Of a DNA stretch of 26,076 nucleotides, positions 1 to 8,335 are shown in pieces. Both the position numbers and the translations under genes were made by a program. Source of the stretch: DAHUYF01 sp035553515 (lineage in GTDB: Bacteria > Pseudomonadota > Alphaproteobacteria > ATCC43930 > CGMCC-115725); assembly GCA_035553515.1 (NCBI GenBank), contig DATNDG010000119.1, forward strand, positions 1 through 26,076, given 5' to 3'. How positions within the stretch are numbered: position 1 is the first letter of the stretch; every line of letters begins with the position of its first letter. The notes under the pieces were generated by a model, which was given only the letters and a program-made list of their open reading frames with translations, did not search any database and had not been told where the DNA came from.

Positions 1-1047
1 GCCACCGGCGATATCCGCCGCGGCTGGCTCGAGGCGCTGGTCGAGGATCTCGCGCGCTGCCGCGGCCGCGGCCAGGAAATCCTCATCGTCTCTTCGGGCG
101 CGATCGCCGTCGGCCGCCGCCATCTCGGCCTCACCGGCCGCGCGCTGAAGCTCGAGGAGAAGCAGGCCGCCGCCGCCACCGGCCAGATCCGCCTGGCCCA
201 TGCCTATCAGGAGGCGCTGGCAAAGCACGGCCTCTCCGTGGCGCAGATCCTGCTCACGCCCGAGGACACCGAGGAGCGCCGCCGGCACCTCAATGCGCGT
301 GCCACCTTGGAGCAGCTCCTGTCGCTGGGCGCGGTGCCGATCATCAACGAGAACGACACGGTGGCGACCGCCGAGATCCGCTTCGGCGACAATGACCGGC
401 TGGCGGCGCGCGTTGCGCAGATGATCAGCGCCGACACGCTGGTGCTGCTCTCCGATATCGACGGCCTCTACACCGCCGACCCGCGCAAGGACCGGGCGGC
501 AGGGCATATCCCCGAGGTGCGCGAGGTGACCGCCGAGATCGAGGCGATGGGCGGCGCCGCGCCGCAGGGCTACAGCTCCGGCGGCATGGTGACGAAGCTC
601 GCCGCGGCGCGCATCGCGATGAGCGCCGGCTGCCGCATGCTGATCGCCAAGGGCAACGGGCTCCATCCGCTCGAGGCCGTCGAGAAGGGCGCGCGCTGCA
701 CCTGGTTCCTGCCCGCCGCCGAACCGCGCACCGCGAGGAAGCGCTGGATCGCCGGCACGCTCAATCCGATGGGCACGCTCATCGTCGATGACGGCGCCGC
801 GGCGGCGCTGAAGCGCGGCACCAGCCTGCTGCCCGCCGGCGTCGTCGCCGTCGAAGGCAGCTTCGAGCGCGGCGACGCGGTCATCGTGCGCAACGGCGAC
901 GGCCGCGAGGTGGCGCGCGGCCTCTGCGCCTATTCGAGCGTCGATGCCAGCGCCATCGCCGGCCACAAAAGCGGTGAAATCGAGGCCATCCTCGGCTACC
1001 GTGGACGGCAAGAGATGGTCCATCGCGACGATCTGGTGGTTATCTGA
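1..1047 (+). CDS. proB: Glutamate 5-kinase, 5' end truncated by window
   Basis: Cytoplasmic kinase that phosphorylates glutamate to gamma-glutamyl phosphate, the first step of proline synthesis. The frame is open from base 1 and gives 348 residues, beginning inside the N-terminal kinase domain; by comparison with the family only about 20 residues are missing. Visible kinase signatures are IVSSGAIAVG near the start, PIINENDTVA, the FGDNDRLAARVA substrate/nucleotide region and LLSDIDGLYTADP. After about residue 250 a PUA domain follows (GTLNPMGTLIVDDGAAAAL to the end), as in full-length bacterial ProB. Its stop overlaps the proA start by one base (TGATG), so the two are translationally coupled. 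In many proteobacteria the gene upstream is the GTPase obgE, which would lie outside this window. Feedback inhibition by proline is known for the family but cannot be seen here. Confidence 0.97.
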   Translation, partial: ATGDIRRGWLEALVEDLARCRGRGQEILIVSSGAIAVGRRHLGLTGRALKLEEKQAAAATGQIRLAHAYQEALAKHGLSVAQILLTPEDTEERRRHLNARATLEQLLSLGAVPIINENDTVATAEIRFGDNDRLAARVAQMISADTLVLLSDIDGLYTADPRKDRAAGHIPEVREVTAEIEAMGGAAPQGYSSGGMVTKLAAARIAMSAGCRMLIAKGNGLHPLEAVEKGARCTWFLPAAEPRTARKRWIAGTLNPMGTLIVDDGAAAALKRGTSLLPAGVVAVEGSFERGDAVIVRNGDGREVARGLCAYSSVDASAIAGHKSGEIEAILGYRGRQEMVHRDDLVVI

Positions 1048-2321
1048 TGGCGCTCGATTCGGCCAACGATCTCTATGCCGAGATGCGCGGCATCGGCGCC
1101 GCGGCGAGGCGTGCGGCGACGCAGATGGCGCAGGCGACCGCCGCGCAGAAGACTGCCGCGCTCCGGGCCGCTGCGGCCGAGCTGCGCAGCCGCCAGCGCG
1201 CGATCCTCGCCGCGAACGCAGAAGACCTGGCGGCATCGCAGGGGCAGTCGCTGTCGGCGGCGATGCTCGACCGGCTGCTGCTCGACGAGAAGCGCATCGA
1301 GGGGATGGCGCGCGGATTGGAGGAGGTGGCAACCCTGCCCGATCCCGTGGGCCGCGAGCTCGCGCGCTGGGTGAGGCCCAACGGGCTCGATATCGCGCGC
1401 ATCAGCGTACCGCTGGGGGTCATCGGCATCATCTACGAATCGCGGCCCAACGTCACCGCCGATGCCGGAGGCCTCAGCCTCCGCGCCGGCAATGCCGCGA
1501 TCCTGCGTGGCGGCTCCGAGAGTTTCCATTCCTCGCGCGCCATTGCCGAGGCGGTGCGCGCCGGCCTCGAGCGCGCGGGTCTGCCGGCCGATGCGGTGCA
1601 GCTCGTGCCGACGCGCGATCGCGCCGCCGTCGGCATGATGCTGACCCTGACCGAATTCATCGACATCATCGTGCCGCGCGGCGGCCGCTCACTGATCGAG
1701 CGGGTGCAGCGCGAGGCGCGCATGCCGGTGATCGCCCATCTCGAAGGCGTCTGCCACGTCTATGTCGATCGCGGCGCCGATCCCGAGAAGGCGCGGCGCA
1801 TCGTGATGAACGCCAAGATGCGGCGCACCGGCGTCTGCGGCGCCGCCGAGACGCTGCTCGTCGATCGCGCGGCGGCCGAGAGGCTGCTGCCGCCGATCCT
1901 CGCCGATCTGCATCAGGCGGGCTGCGAGATCCGCGGCGATACCACGGTGCAGGCGCTGGACAAGGCGGCGCTGCCCGCGAGCGAGGCCGATTGGAGCGCC
2001 GAATATCTCGACGCCATCCTCGCGGTCGCCGTGGTCGACGGCGTCGGCGCGGCGATCGAGCACATCAACCGCTATGGCTCGCACCACACCGACGCCATCG
2101 TCACCGAGGACAAAGCGGCGGCCGGGCGCTTCCTCGCCGAGGTCGACAGCGCGATCGTGCTCGAGAACGCCTCCACCCAGTTCGCCGATGGCGGCGAGTT
2201 CGGCATGGGCGCCGAGATCGGCATCTCGACCGGCCGGCTGCCGCCGCGCGGCCCCGTCGGCGCCGAGCAGCTCGTCAGCTACAAATACATGGTGCGCGGC
2301 ACGGGCCAGGTCCGGCCGTAG
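1047..2321 (+). CDS. proA: Glutamate-5-semialdehyde dehydrogenase (gamma-glutamyl phosphate reductase)
   Basis: Reduces gamma-glutamyl phosphate to glutamate-5-semialdehyde with NADPH, the second step of proline synthesis, directly using the product of ProB. The 424-aa length is normal for the family. The ALDH-fold signatures are present: GVIGIIYESRPNVTADA, the RGGSESFHSS stretch, and the catalytic cysteine C264 in MRRTGVCGAAETLLVD. The C-terminal region has the FADGGEFGMGAEIGIST motif that typifies ProA. The ATG start shares its A with the proB TGA, which fixes the start and suggests translational coupling. The gene ends before a 280-bp non-coding gap with a long palindromic repeat. Confidence 0.98.
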   Translation: MALDSANDLYAEMRGIGAAARRAATQMAQATAAQKTAALRAAAAELRSRQRAILAANAEDLAASQGQSLSAAMLDRLLLDEKRIEGMARGLEEVATLPDPVGRELARWVRPNGLDIARISVPLGVIGIIYESRPNVTADAGGLSLRAGNAAILRGGSESFHSSRAIAEAVRAGLERAGLPADAVQLVPTRDRAAVGMMLTLTEFIDIIVPRGGRSLIERVQREARMPVIAHLEGVCHVYVDRGADPEKARRIVMNAKMRRTGVCGAAETLLVDRAAAERLLPPILADLHQAGCEIRGDTTVQALDKAALPASEADWSAEYLDAILAVAVVDGVGAAIEHINRYGSHHTDAIVTEDKAAAGRFLAEVDSAIVLENASTQFADGGEFGMGAEIGISTGRLPPRGPVGAEQLVSYKYMVRGTGQVRP

Positions 2322-2392
2322 CAACGGCTGTCAAAAACTTACGCCTCGCCGCGACACACCCCACCTCGTCTTGCCGCCTATCGCGCCTGCCG

Positions 2393-2485
2393 CCCCACCT
2401 CACCCCAACCCTCTCCGCCCCAATGGGGCGGCGAGGGAGGGAGCCGGCGAAGCGCGGAGCGCGAAGGCGGGAGGGTGAGGTGGGG
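2393..2485. repeat. Long palindromic intergenic repeat (RPE/REP-like element)
   Basis: An outer perfect 12-bp inverted repeat, CCCCACCTCACC at 2393-2404 and GGTGAGGTGGGG at 2474-2485, encloses an inner hairpin of seven base pairs (CCGCCCC at 2415-2421 and GGGGCGG at 2425-2431, loop AAT). The design (CCTCACC...CTCTCC...hairpin...GGGAGGGTGAGG) resembles palindromic elements scattered between genes in alphaproteobacteria, and a related element occurs at 12796-12959. It could act as a terminator-like or RNA-stabilising structure at the 3' end of proA, but there is no T-tract. The rest of the 2322-2601 gap shows nothing clearly functional apart from a possible short reading frame just before nadD. 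Confidence 0.75.
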
Positions 2486-2601
2486 AGCGCCGTTTCGCGA
2501 TCTCTGACTTCGATTCCTAAATCTGAACGCGGCCACGATATGCAGCGTCGCGACCGCCCCTACCCGCCCCCTCCGGCCTGGATTATCATGGCTCGCAGGG
2601 G

Positions 2602-3327
2602 TTGATTGGGTCGAGGGCAGACAATTCCACCGAGCGACCTTCCGCCGAGGCTTCTGCGCCGGACCGCGCCGCGGGTGCGACGCTGACCCCGCATCGCCTC
2701 GGCATCGGCCGGCTGCCGCCGCGCCGCATCGGCCTTCTTGGCGGGTCCTTCAACCCGGCGCATGAAGGCCATCTCCATATCAGCCGCGAGGCGTTGAAGC
2801 GCCTCAACCTCGACGAGGTGTGGTGGCTGGTGACGCCGCAGAACCCGCTGAAGCCGGTGCGCGGCATGGCACCCCTGCCCAAGCGTCTCGCCGCGGCGCG
2901 CGAGCTTGCCCGCGATCGCCGCATCCGCGTGCTCGACATCGAGGCGCGGCTCGGCACGCGCTATACGGTCGACACTGTAACGGCACTGCAACGAATATTT
3001 CCGCGCACGCGTTTCGTCTTGCTGGTCGGCGCCGATATCTTGACGCAAATCCGCCATTGGAAGCGCTGGACGAAGATCTTCTCGCTTCTACCCATTGCAG
3101 TCATGGCGCGTCCTACCTATTGTCTTAAGGGATTGGCCGAGCTCGCGGCGCGGCGTTATGCGCAGCGCCGGGTGGCGCCCGAGGCGGCGCGCGGTCTCGC
3201 CGAGATCGAGCCGCCCGCCTGGGTTTTCCTGCCCATAAGGCTCGACGTGCGTTCGGCCACGACGATCCGCTCCCATCGCCGGCCGCTTCCGGCGCCGCGG
3301 GAGCGGCGGAAGCAACGGACGAGGTGA
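2602..3327 (+). CDS. nadD: Nicotinate-nucleotide adenylyltransferase
   Basis: Transfers AMP from ATP to nicotinate mononucleotide, giving deamido-NAD in the NAD synthesis pathway. The nucleotidyltransferase signature GGSFNPAHEGHLHIS starts about 50 residues in, followed by VWWLVTPQNPLKP, the FVLLVGADIL segment and a C-terminal RSATTIRS that matches the family's ISSTxIR motif. The 241-aa length includes an N-terminal extension of roughly 40 residues before the conserved RRIGLLGGSF. The frame has no ATG or GTG upstream of the core, so TTG at 2602 is the only conventional start; it follows GCAGGGG closely, which is tighter than usual, so the start is uncertain. Its TGA stop (3325-3327) is embedded in the ribosome-binding site of rsfS, and rsfS lies in the same frame. 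Confidence 0.93.
   Translation: MIGSRADNSTERPSAEASAPDRAAGATLTPHRLGIGRLPPRRIGLLGGSFNPAHEGHLHISREALKRLNLDEVWWLVTPQNPLKPVRGMAPLPKRLAAARELARDRRIRVLDIEARLGTRYTVDTVTALQRIFPRTRFVLLVGADILTQIRHWKRWTKIFSLLPIAVMARPTYCLKGLAELAARRYAQRRVAPEAARGLAEIEPPAWVFLPIRLDVRSATTIRSHRRPLPAPRERRKQRTR
3321..3327 (+). promoter_or_regulatory. Shine-Dalgarno of rsfS overlapping the nadD stop
   Basis: GAGGTGA is seven bases of perfect match to the extended anti-Shine-Dalgarno of 16S rRNA. It ends three bases before ATA at 3331, and its core GAGG is six bases from it, a normal spacing. It contains the nadD stop codon (TGA 3325-3327), an arrangement typical of translational coupling. Its placement is the main argument for the unusual ATA start of rsfS. 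Confidence 0.7.
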
Positions 3328-3330
3328 CCC

Positions 3331-3717
3331 ATACCGCGCAGCAAAACTCCGTCGCGTCCCGACGCGGCACAGAAACTCCCGCTTCTCGCGCTCGTCGAGA
3401 AGACCCTCGAGGACGGCAAGGCAGAGGACCTCACCGTCATCGACCTCCAAGGCAAATCCGGCATCGCCGATCATCTGGTCATCGCTACCGGGCGCTCGCA
3501 GCGCCAGGTGGTGGCGCTCGCCGAGCGCGTGCTGGATGCGCTGAAGGAGCACGGCTATGGCCGCCGCTCCGCCGAAGGACTGCGCCAAGGCGACTGGGTG
3601 CTGATCGACGCCGGCGACGTCATCATTCATCTCTTCCGGCCGGAAGCGCGCAGCTTCTACAACCTGGAAAAGATGTGGGGCGAGGGCCTCGGCGAAACCG
3701 CCAGCGCGCTCGCCTGA
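3331..3717 (+). CDS. rsfS: Ribosome silencing factor RsfS (apparent ATA start)
   Basis: RsfS binds ribosomal protein L14 on the 50S subunit and blocks subunit joining under starvation (known for the family). The translated frame gives 128 aa with the full domain: LVEKTLEDGKAEDLTVIDL, the ADHLVIATGRSQRQV core, EGLRQGDWVLIDAGDVIIHL, and the C-terminal YNLEKMWG. No ATG, GTG, TTG or CTG occurs between the nadD stop at 3325-3327 and the conserved region; the first GTG, at 3508, would remove the N-terminal half of the domain. ATA at 3331 sits six bases after the GAGG core of a strong Shine-Dalgarno and gives an N-terminus (PRSKTPSRP) of plausible length, so I take it as the start. Alternatives are readthrough from nadD, which is in the same frame, or a G-to-A sequence error. 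The gene lies between nadD and rlmH, the usual context. Confidence 0.88.
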   Translation: MPRSKTPSRPDAAQKLPLLALVEKTLEDGKAEDLTVIDLQGKSGIADHLVIATGRSQRQVVALAERVLDALKEHGYGRRSAEGLRQGDWVLIDAGDVIIHLFRPEARSFYNLEKMWGEGLGETASALA

Positions 3718-3737
3718 GCTGAGCGAGGCGCTTTCCC

Positions 3738-4196
3738 ATGCGCCTCCACATCATCGCCGTCGGCCGGCTCAAATCGGGCCCGCACGAGGCGCTGGCGCGG
3801 CATTATGCCGAGCGCCTCACCTGGCCGCTCGCCATCCGCGAAGTCGAGGAGAAGCGCCCGCTGCCCCCGCCCGAGCTGCGCGAGCGCGAGGCTGCATTGC
3901 TGCTTCAGGCCTTGCCCAAGGGCGCCCGTCTGGTGGCGCTCGACGGGCGCGGCAAGACGCTCTCCAGCGAAGGCTTAGCCGAGCGCCTGGCGCGCTGGCA
4001 GAGCGAGGGCGCAGGCGACGTCGCCTTCATCATCGGCGGCGCCGAGGGGCTCGCCGAGACCGTGCTGCGCCAGGCGCAGCTGGTGCTGTCGCTGGGCGCC
4101 ATGACCTGGCCGCATCTCCTGGTGCGCGGCATGCTGCTGGAGCAGCTCTACCGGGCCCAGCAGATCCTCGCCGGCCACCCCTATCACCGGGCGTGA
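3738..4196 (+). CDS. rlmH: 23S rRNA (pseudouridine1915-N3)-methyltransferase RlmH
   Basis: SPOUT-class methyltransferase that uses S-adenosylmethionine to methylate pseudouridine 1915 in helix 69 of 23S rRNA on assembled 70S ribosomes. The 152-aa product starts with the family's MRLHIIAVGRLKSGPHEAL and has LVALDGRGKTLSSEGLA, the knot-region FIIGGAEGL, LSLGAMTWPHLLVRGMLLEQLYRA, and the diagnostic C-terminal HPYHR next to the end. The length matches other RlmH proteins. It starts 20 bases after rsfS, so nadD, rsfS and rlmH are probably co-transcribed. A perfect 14-bp palindrome (GCGCCTCGAGGCGC, 4198-4211) directly follows the stop and may form a small 3' hairpin. Confidence 0.97.
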   Translation: MRLHIIAVGRLKSGPHEALARHYAERLTWPLAIREVEEKRPLPPPELREREAALLLQALPKGARLVALDGRGKTLSSEGLAERLARWQSEGAGDVAFIIGGAEGLAETVLRQAQLVLSLGAMTWPHLLVRGMLLEQLYRAQQILAGHPYHRA

Positions 4197-4217
4197 GGCG
4201 CCTCGAGGCGCTCATGG

Positions 4218-4232
4218 TTAGCGAAACCTTAA
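4218..4232. promoter_or_regulatory. Possible CtrA-type box upstream of the PAS kinase
   Basis: TTAG, seven bases, then TTAA matches the alphaproteobacterial cell-cycle regulator CtrA consensus (TTAA-N7-TTAA) at seven of eight positions. A GGTAACCAT (4267-4275) nearby resembles the CtrA half-site TTAACCAT. In a GC-rich genome such AT-rich spaced motifs are uncommon, but this is a short degenerate pattern and no CtrA gene is in view. Confidence 0.25.
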
Positions 4233-4357
4233 TCCCGGCCCGGGCAAACCGGCGCCGGTACTCTTTGGTAACCATCTGAACTTAGGATCGCGGCGGGGGT
4301 TGCGCGGATCTGCCGGCGGGAGAGCGCCCGGCGCCAGCAAAGCGGCAAGGGCCAGAG

Positions 4358-6613
4358 ATGACCAGCAAGCAGGTGAGGAGTGCCGAGCAGCGGCTGCGGG
4401 AGCCGCTGATGCTGCCGTTCCACGACCACGCCCTGCCGATGTGGCTCGCCGACGCCGCGAGCACACGCGTCCTCGATGCCAATGACGCGGCGCTCCGTCT
4501 CTTCGGCTATGCGCGCGCGGACTTCCTCGAATTGACCGAGGCCGCGCTCGAGGCGCCCGTCGCAGCCGAGCCGGCGGAAGGCGCGCTCGCGGCGGCGCGC
4601 CGGCATCGCCGCCGCGACGGGCGGCTGCTGAGCCTGCGGCTCTCGAGCGTGCCGGTCCAGGTCGCCGGCAAACCGGCGCGGCTCGTCACCGCCATCGACC
4701 TCACTGCCGAGATCGACTCGGTGCGCGAGGCGCGTCGGCGCGAGAGGGTCTACCAGCAGATCTTCGAGGTCGCCTCCGATTGGTACTGGGAGATGGACGC
4801 GCAAATGCGCATTCTCGCCGTCTCGCCCAATCTCGAGGCGGTCTCGGGTCTTCCCATCACCAGCATGATCGGCAAGCGGATCGACGAGATCGCCGGCGCC
4901 GCGATCGATCCCGAGACGACGAAGCAGGCCTATGCCGCGCTGGCAGCGCGCGTGCCGTTCCGCGATCTCGTCTACGCCACGCGGCCCTGGACCACCGACG
5001 GCAGGCCGCATTACGTGAAGGCGAGCGGCGTTCCCGTCTTCGACCGCGACGGCGCCTTCCAGGGATATTGCGGCGTCTCGAAGGATGTGACGGCGCAATT
5101 CGAGGCCGAGCTCTCGCTGCGCGACAGCGAGCAGCGCTTCAAGGATCTCTACGAGGCGGCCTCCGACTATTTCTGGGAAATGGATGAGCAGCTGCGCATC
5201 ACCTATCTCTCGCCCAATTTCGCGCAGATCTTCGGCGTCTCGCTTGACGATTTTATCGGCAAGCGCCTGCTCGAGACGCCAGGCCTGTCGCCCGAGCCGG
5301 AGCTGGTGCGCCAGTTCGGCGCGGCGATCGCCGCGCGCAAGCCTTTCCGCGACTTGACCGTGCGCCGCCATTACCCGGGCGGTCGACGCTTCGTGGTGAA
5401 GCTGAGCGGCATTCCGGTGTTCGGCGAGAATGGCACATTCCACGGATATCGCGGGGTCGGCAGCGACATCACCCAGCAGAAGCTCGCCGCCGAGGCCGCG
5501 ACCTTGGCGCAAGGCCGACTCGAGGACGCAGTCTCGCATGTGCGCCAGCCCTTTGTCCTCTACGACGCCGAGGACCGCATCCTCGCCTTCAACCAGGCCT
5601 TCGCCGACCTGCATCACGACGCCGACGCCGGCGCCTATGTCTATAAGGGCGTCCCCTTCCGCCGGGTCGCCGAGCTGCGGCTGGGCAGCGGCTTCTATGC
5701 CGACGGCGACGACGACGCGCCGCTGCGCCTCGAGACGCTCATCGAGCGTCACGAAGAGGACGGGGAGCATGTCTGTCACCTGAGCGACGATCGCTGGATG
5801 CTGGTCGATCACCGGCAACTGCCGGGCGGCGGTAGCCTCGACCTCTGGACCGACATCACCGCCATCCGGCACGCGCGCCATGCCGAGGCGGCGAACCGCG
5901 CCAAGTCGGAATTCCTGGCACGGATGAGCCACGAGCTGCGCACGCCATTGAACGCCGTCATCGGCTATAGCGAGATGCTGCTCGAGGACGCCGAAGCTCA
6001 GGGCGGCGAGGCGCAGCAGATTGCCGATCTCCGCCGCATAAACACCGCCGGCAAGCATCTTCTGGCGCTGGTCAACGACGTGCTCGACCTCTCGAAGATC
6101 GAAGCCGGCAAGATGGATCTGGCTTCCGAGGATTTCGATCTGGGGTCGTTCATCGATGACGTGGTGGCGACCTGCCGCCCGCTCGTGCTCGCCAACGGCA
6201 ATGTGCTCGCCGTCGAGCGCGCGGATGGACCGGCCGCGGTCAGGGGCGACGCCACCAAGCTGCGCCAAGTCGTGCTGAACCTGCTGAGCAACGCCGCCAA
6301 ATTCACCAAGGGCGGCCGTGTCACCCTTGCCGCGGCGCTGGAGGGGGACCTCATCCGCGTCTCGGTCAGCGACACCGGCATCGGCATCAGCGTCGAGAAC
6401 CTGCCGCGCCTCTTCCAGAATTTCAGCCAGATCGACGCCGGTGCGGGCCGCTATGGCGGCACCGGACTCGGCCTGGCGCTGAGCCGGAGGATCTGCCGGT
6501 TGATGGGTGGCGACATCGACGTCGAGAGCGAGCCCGGACGCGGCTCCTGCTTCACCGTGCGCGTGCCGCGGATGATCGCCCCCGCGCCCCCGGTAGCGGC
6601 CGCGGCAGGATGA
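4358..6613 (+). CDS. Soluble multi-PAS hybrid-less sensor histidine kinase
   Basis: Two-component sensor kinase that autophosphorylates on histidine in response to a PAS-sensed signal. The 751 aa have no signal peptide or membrane segment, so it is cytoplasmic. Four PAS-like domains lie at about 20-125, 127-255, 260-380 and 395-500; the second and third are near-duplicates (ASDWYWEMDAQMRI versus ASDYFWEMDEQLRI, each ending in a PAC-like GYCGVSKDVT or GYRGVGSDIT), suggesting internal duplication. HisKA follows with H525 in SHELRTPLNAVIGYSEMLLED. The ATPase domain has N641 LLSNAAKF, D672 TGIGI and G700 GTGLGL. There is no receiver domain and no partner response regulator nearby, so the phosphotransfer target is unknown. 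The start is ATG 4358 with a weak upstream purine stretch. PAS modules commonly bind heme, flavin or small ligands, but I see no cofactor signature. Confidence 0.95.
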   Translation: MTSKQVRSAEQRLREPLMLPFHDHALPMWLADAASTRVLDANDAALRLFGYARADFLELTEAALEAPVAAEPAEGALAAARRHRRRDGRLLSLRLSSVPVQVAGKPARLVTAIDLTAEIDSVREARRRERVYQQIFEVASDWYWEMDAQMRILAVSPNLEAVSGLPITSMIGKRIDEIAGAAIDPETTKQAYAALAARVPFRDLVYATRPWTTDGRPHYVKASGVPVFDRDGAFQGYCGVSKDVTAQFEAELSLRDSEQRFKDLYEAASDYFWEMDEQLRITYLSPNFAQIFGVSLDDFIGKRLLETPGLSPEPELVRQFGAAIAARKPFRDLTVRRHYPGGRRFVVKLSGIPVFGENGTFHGYRGVGSDITQQKLAAEAATLAQGRLEDAVSHVRQPFVLYDAEDRILAFNQAFADLHHDADAGAYVYKGVPFRRVAELRLGSGFYADGDDDAPLRLETLIERHEEDGEHVCHLSDDRWMLVDHRQLPGGGSLDLWTDITAIRHARHAEAANRAKSEFLARMSHELRTPLNAVIGYSEMLLEDAEAQGGEAQQIADLRRINTAGKHLLALVNDVLDLSKIEAGKMDLASEDFDLGSFIDDVVATCRPLVLANGNVLAVERADGPAAVRGDATKLRQVVLNLLSNAAKFTKGGRVTLAAALEGDLIRVSVSDTGIGISVENLPRLFQNFSQIDAGAGRYGGTGLGLALSRRICRLMGGDIDVESEPGRGSCFTVRVPRMIAPAPPVAAAAG

Positions 6614-6766
6614 GGCGGGCAGCTGCAGACACATCCCGCATCCTTCCTTACTGCAGCGCTGCCGGCAACTTGGCCCGCTCGACCAACAGGGGATGGCGTC
6701 AACCGGTTTCCGAGCTGCGACTCGCCCCGGAGCACTACCCCTCTTCCGGCCGTTCCTCTATAAGTC

Positions 6767-8335
6767 ATGACCATGCAGGAGCCTTCCCGTCCCCGCCCGG
6801 TGGTGCTGTGCATCCTCGACGGCTGGGGCTGCCGCGGCGAGCGGGCCGACAATGCCATCCTGGCGGCGAGCACGCCCAACTGGCATGGCTTCCTCCAATC
6901 CTCGCCCCATGCCAAGCTGCAGGCGAGCGAGCTCTATGTCGGGCTGCCGCAGGGGCAGATGGGTAATTCCGAGGTCGGTCACATGAACCTCGGCGCCGGC
7001 CGGGTGGTGATGCAGGACCTGCCGCGCATCGACCAGGCGATCGCCGATGGCAGCCTCGCCAAGAACCAGCAGCTGGCCGCGTTCATCGCGGCGCTGAAGA
7101 AGAGCGGCGGCACGGCGCATCTGCTGGGCCTGATGTCGCCGGGCGGCGTCCATTCGCATCAGGCGCATCTGGCGGCGCTGGCGCGCTTCCTCGATGACGC
7201 CGGCATCGCGGTGCGCGTCCACGCCTTCCTCGACGGTCGCGACACGCCGCCCAAATCCGCAATCGAGCACCTGGCGCAGTTCGCCGCCGACACAAAAGGC
7301 CTGGCCCGCACCGCGGTCGCGACGGTGAGCGGGCGCTACTACGCCATGGACCGCGACAAGCGCTGGGATCGGGCCGAGAGGGCCTGGCGCGCGCTGGCGC
7401 TAGGCGAAGGCGAGCGCGCGGAGAGCGCCGCCGCGGCGGTCGAGCAATCCTATGCGGCGGGCAAGACAGACGAGTTCGTGCTGCCGACGGTGATCGCCGG
7501 CTTTCAGGGCATGCGCGACGGCGACGGCGTGCTGTGCGGCAATTTCCGCGCCGACCGCATGCGCGAGATCCTGGCCGCGCTGCTCGATCCCGAGTTCGGC
7601 GGCTTCGCACGTCCGCGCGTGCCGCGCTTTGTCGCGGCGCTCGGCCTCACCGAATATTCGGCCGAGCTCAATCGCTTCCTCAAGGCGCTCTTCCCGCCCG
7701 AGGATCTGGCCGACACTTTCGGCGAGGTGGTGTCGCATGCCGGGCTCACCCAGCTGCGCGTCGCCGAGACCGAGAAATACGCGCATGTCACGTTCTTCTT
7801 CAATGGCGGGCGCGAGGCGGAGTTCGCCGGCGAGAGCCGCATCCTGGTGCCCTCGCCCAAGGTCGCGACCTACGATCTGAAGCCGGAGATGTCGGCGCCC
7901 GAGGTCACCGACCGGCTGGTCGCAGCGATCGATGAGGGCCGTTTCGACGTGATCGTGGTCAATTTCGCCAACACCGACATGGTCGGCCATACCGGCGACA
8001 TCGCCGCGGCTCAGAAGGCAGTGGAGGCGGTCGATCAGTGCCTCGGGCAACTCGCCGAGGCGGTGAGGCGCGCCGGCGGATCGCTGCTCATCACCGCCGA
8101 TCACGGCAACGCCGAGATGATGCGCGATCCCGCCACCGGGCAGCCGCATACCGCGCACACGCTCAATCCCGTTCCGCTACTGCTGGTCAATCCGCCTTCG
8201 GGCGTCACCGGGCTTGCCGATGGCCGGCTCGCCGACATCGCGCCGACACTGCTGCAGCTCCTCGGGTTGCGTCAGCCCGCGGCGATGACCGGCCGGTCGC
8301 TGCTGCGCCGCGCCGCCGAGCGTGCCACGGCCTGA
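6767..8335 (+). CDS. gpmI: 2,3-bisphosphoglycerate-independent phosphoglycerate mutase
   Basis: Interconverts 3- and 2-phosphoglycerate in glycolysis and gluconeogenesis with a phosphoserine intermediate and divalent metal (Mn). The 522-aa length is normal. Metal and catalytic motifs are visible: D18 in LCILDGWG, catalytic S68 in QMGNSEVGHMNLGAGRVV, HAFLDGRDTPPKSA, VSGRYYAMDRDKRW, NFRADRMREI, VVNFANTDMVGHTGD, and the C-terminal LLITADHGNAEMM with HTAHTLNPVP. ATG 6767 and ATG 6773 are both in frame; neither has a good Shine-Dalgarno, and TATAAG lies just three bases before the first. The gene leads a closely packed five-gene block, and its end overlaps the next start by 14 bases. Confidence 0.97.
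   Translation: MTMQEPSRPRPVVLCILDGWGCRGERADNAILAASTPNWHGFLQSSPHAKLQASELYVGLPQGQMGNSEVGHMNLGAGRVVMQDLPRIDQAIADGSLAKNQQLAAFIAALKKSGGTAHLLGLMSPGGVHSHQAHLAALARFLDDAGIAVRVHAFLDGRDTPPKSAIEHLAQFAADTKGLARTAVATVSGRYYAMDRDKRWDRAERAWRALALGEGERAESAAAAVEQSYAAGKTDEFVLPTVIAGFQGMRDGDGVLCGNFRADRMREILAALLDPEFGGFARPRVPRFVAALGLTEYSAELNRFLKALFPPEDLADTFGEVVSHAGLTQLRVAETEKYAHVTFFFNGGREAEFAGESRILVPSPKVATYDLKPEMSAPEVTDRLVAAIDEGRFDVIVVNFANTDMVGHTGDIAAAQKAVEAVDQCLGQLAEAVRRAGGSLLITADHGNAEMMRDPATGQPHTAHTLNPVPLLLVNPPSGVTGLADGRLADIAPTLLQLLGLRQPAAMTGRSLLRRAAERATA

Noticed and set aside
944..2605. 553-codon frame overlapping proA in another frame
   Set aside because: Arg-rich shadow; only its last 21 codons, outside proA, were considered separately.
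4229..6634. 801-codon frame antisense to the PAS histidine kinase
   Set aside because: Shadow frame; the plus strand has complete PAS, HisKA and ATPase motifs.
6759..6764. TATAAG directly before gpmI as a -10 box
   Set aside because: No acceptable -35 at 16-18 bases, and the implied start would fall past the first ATG.
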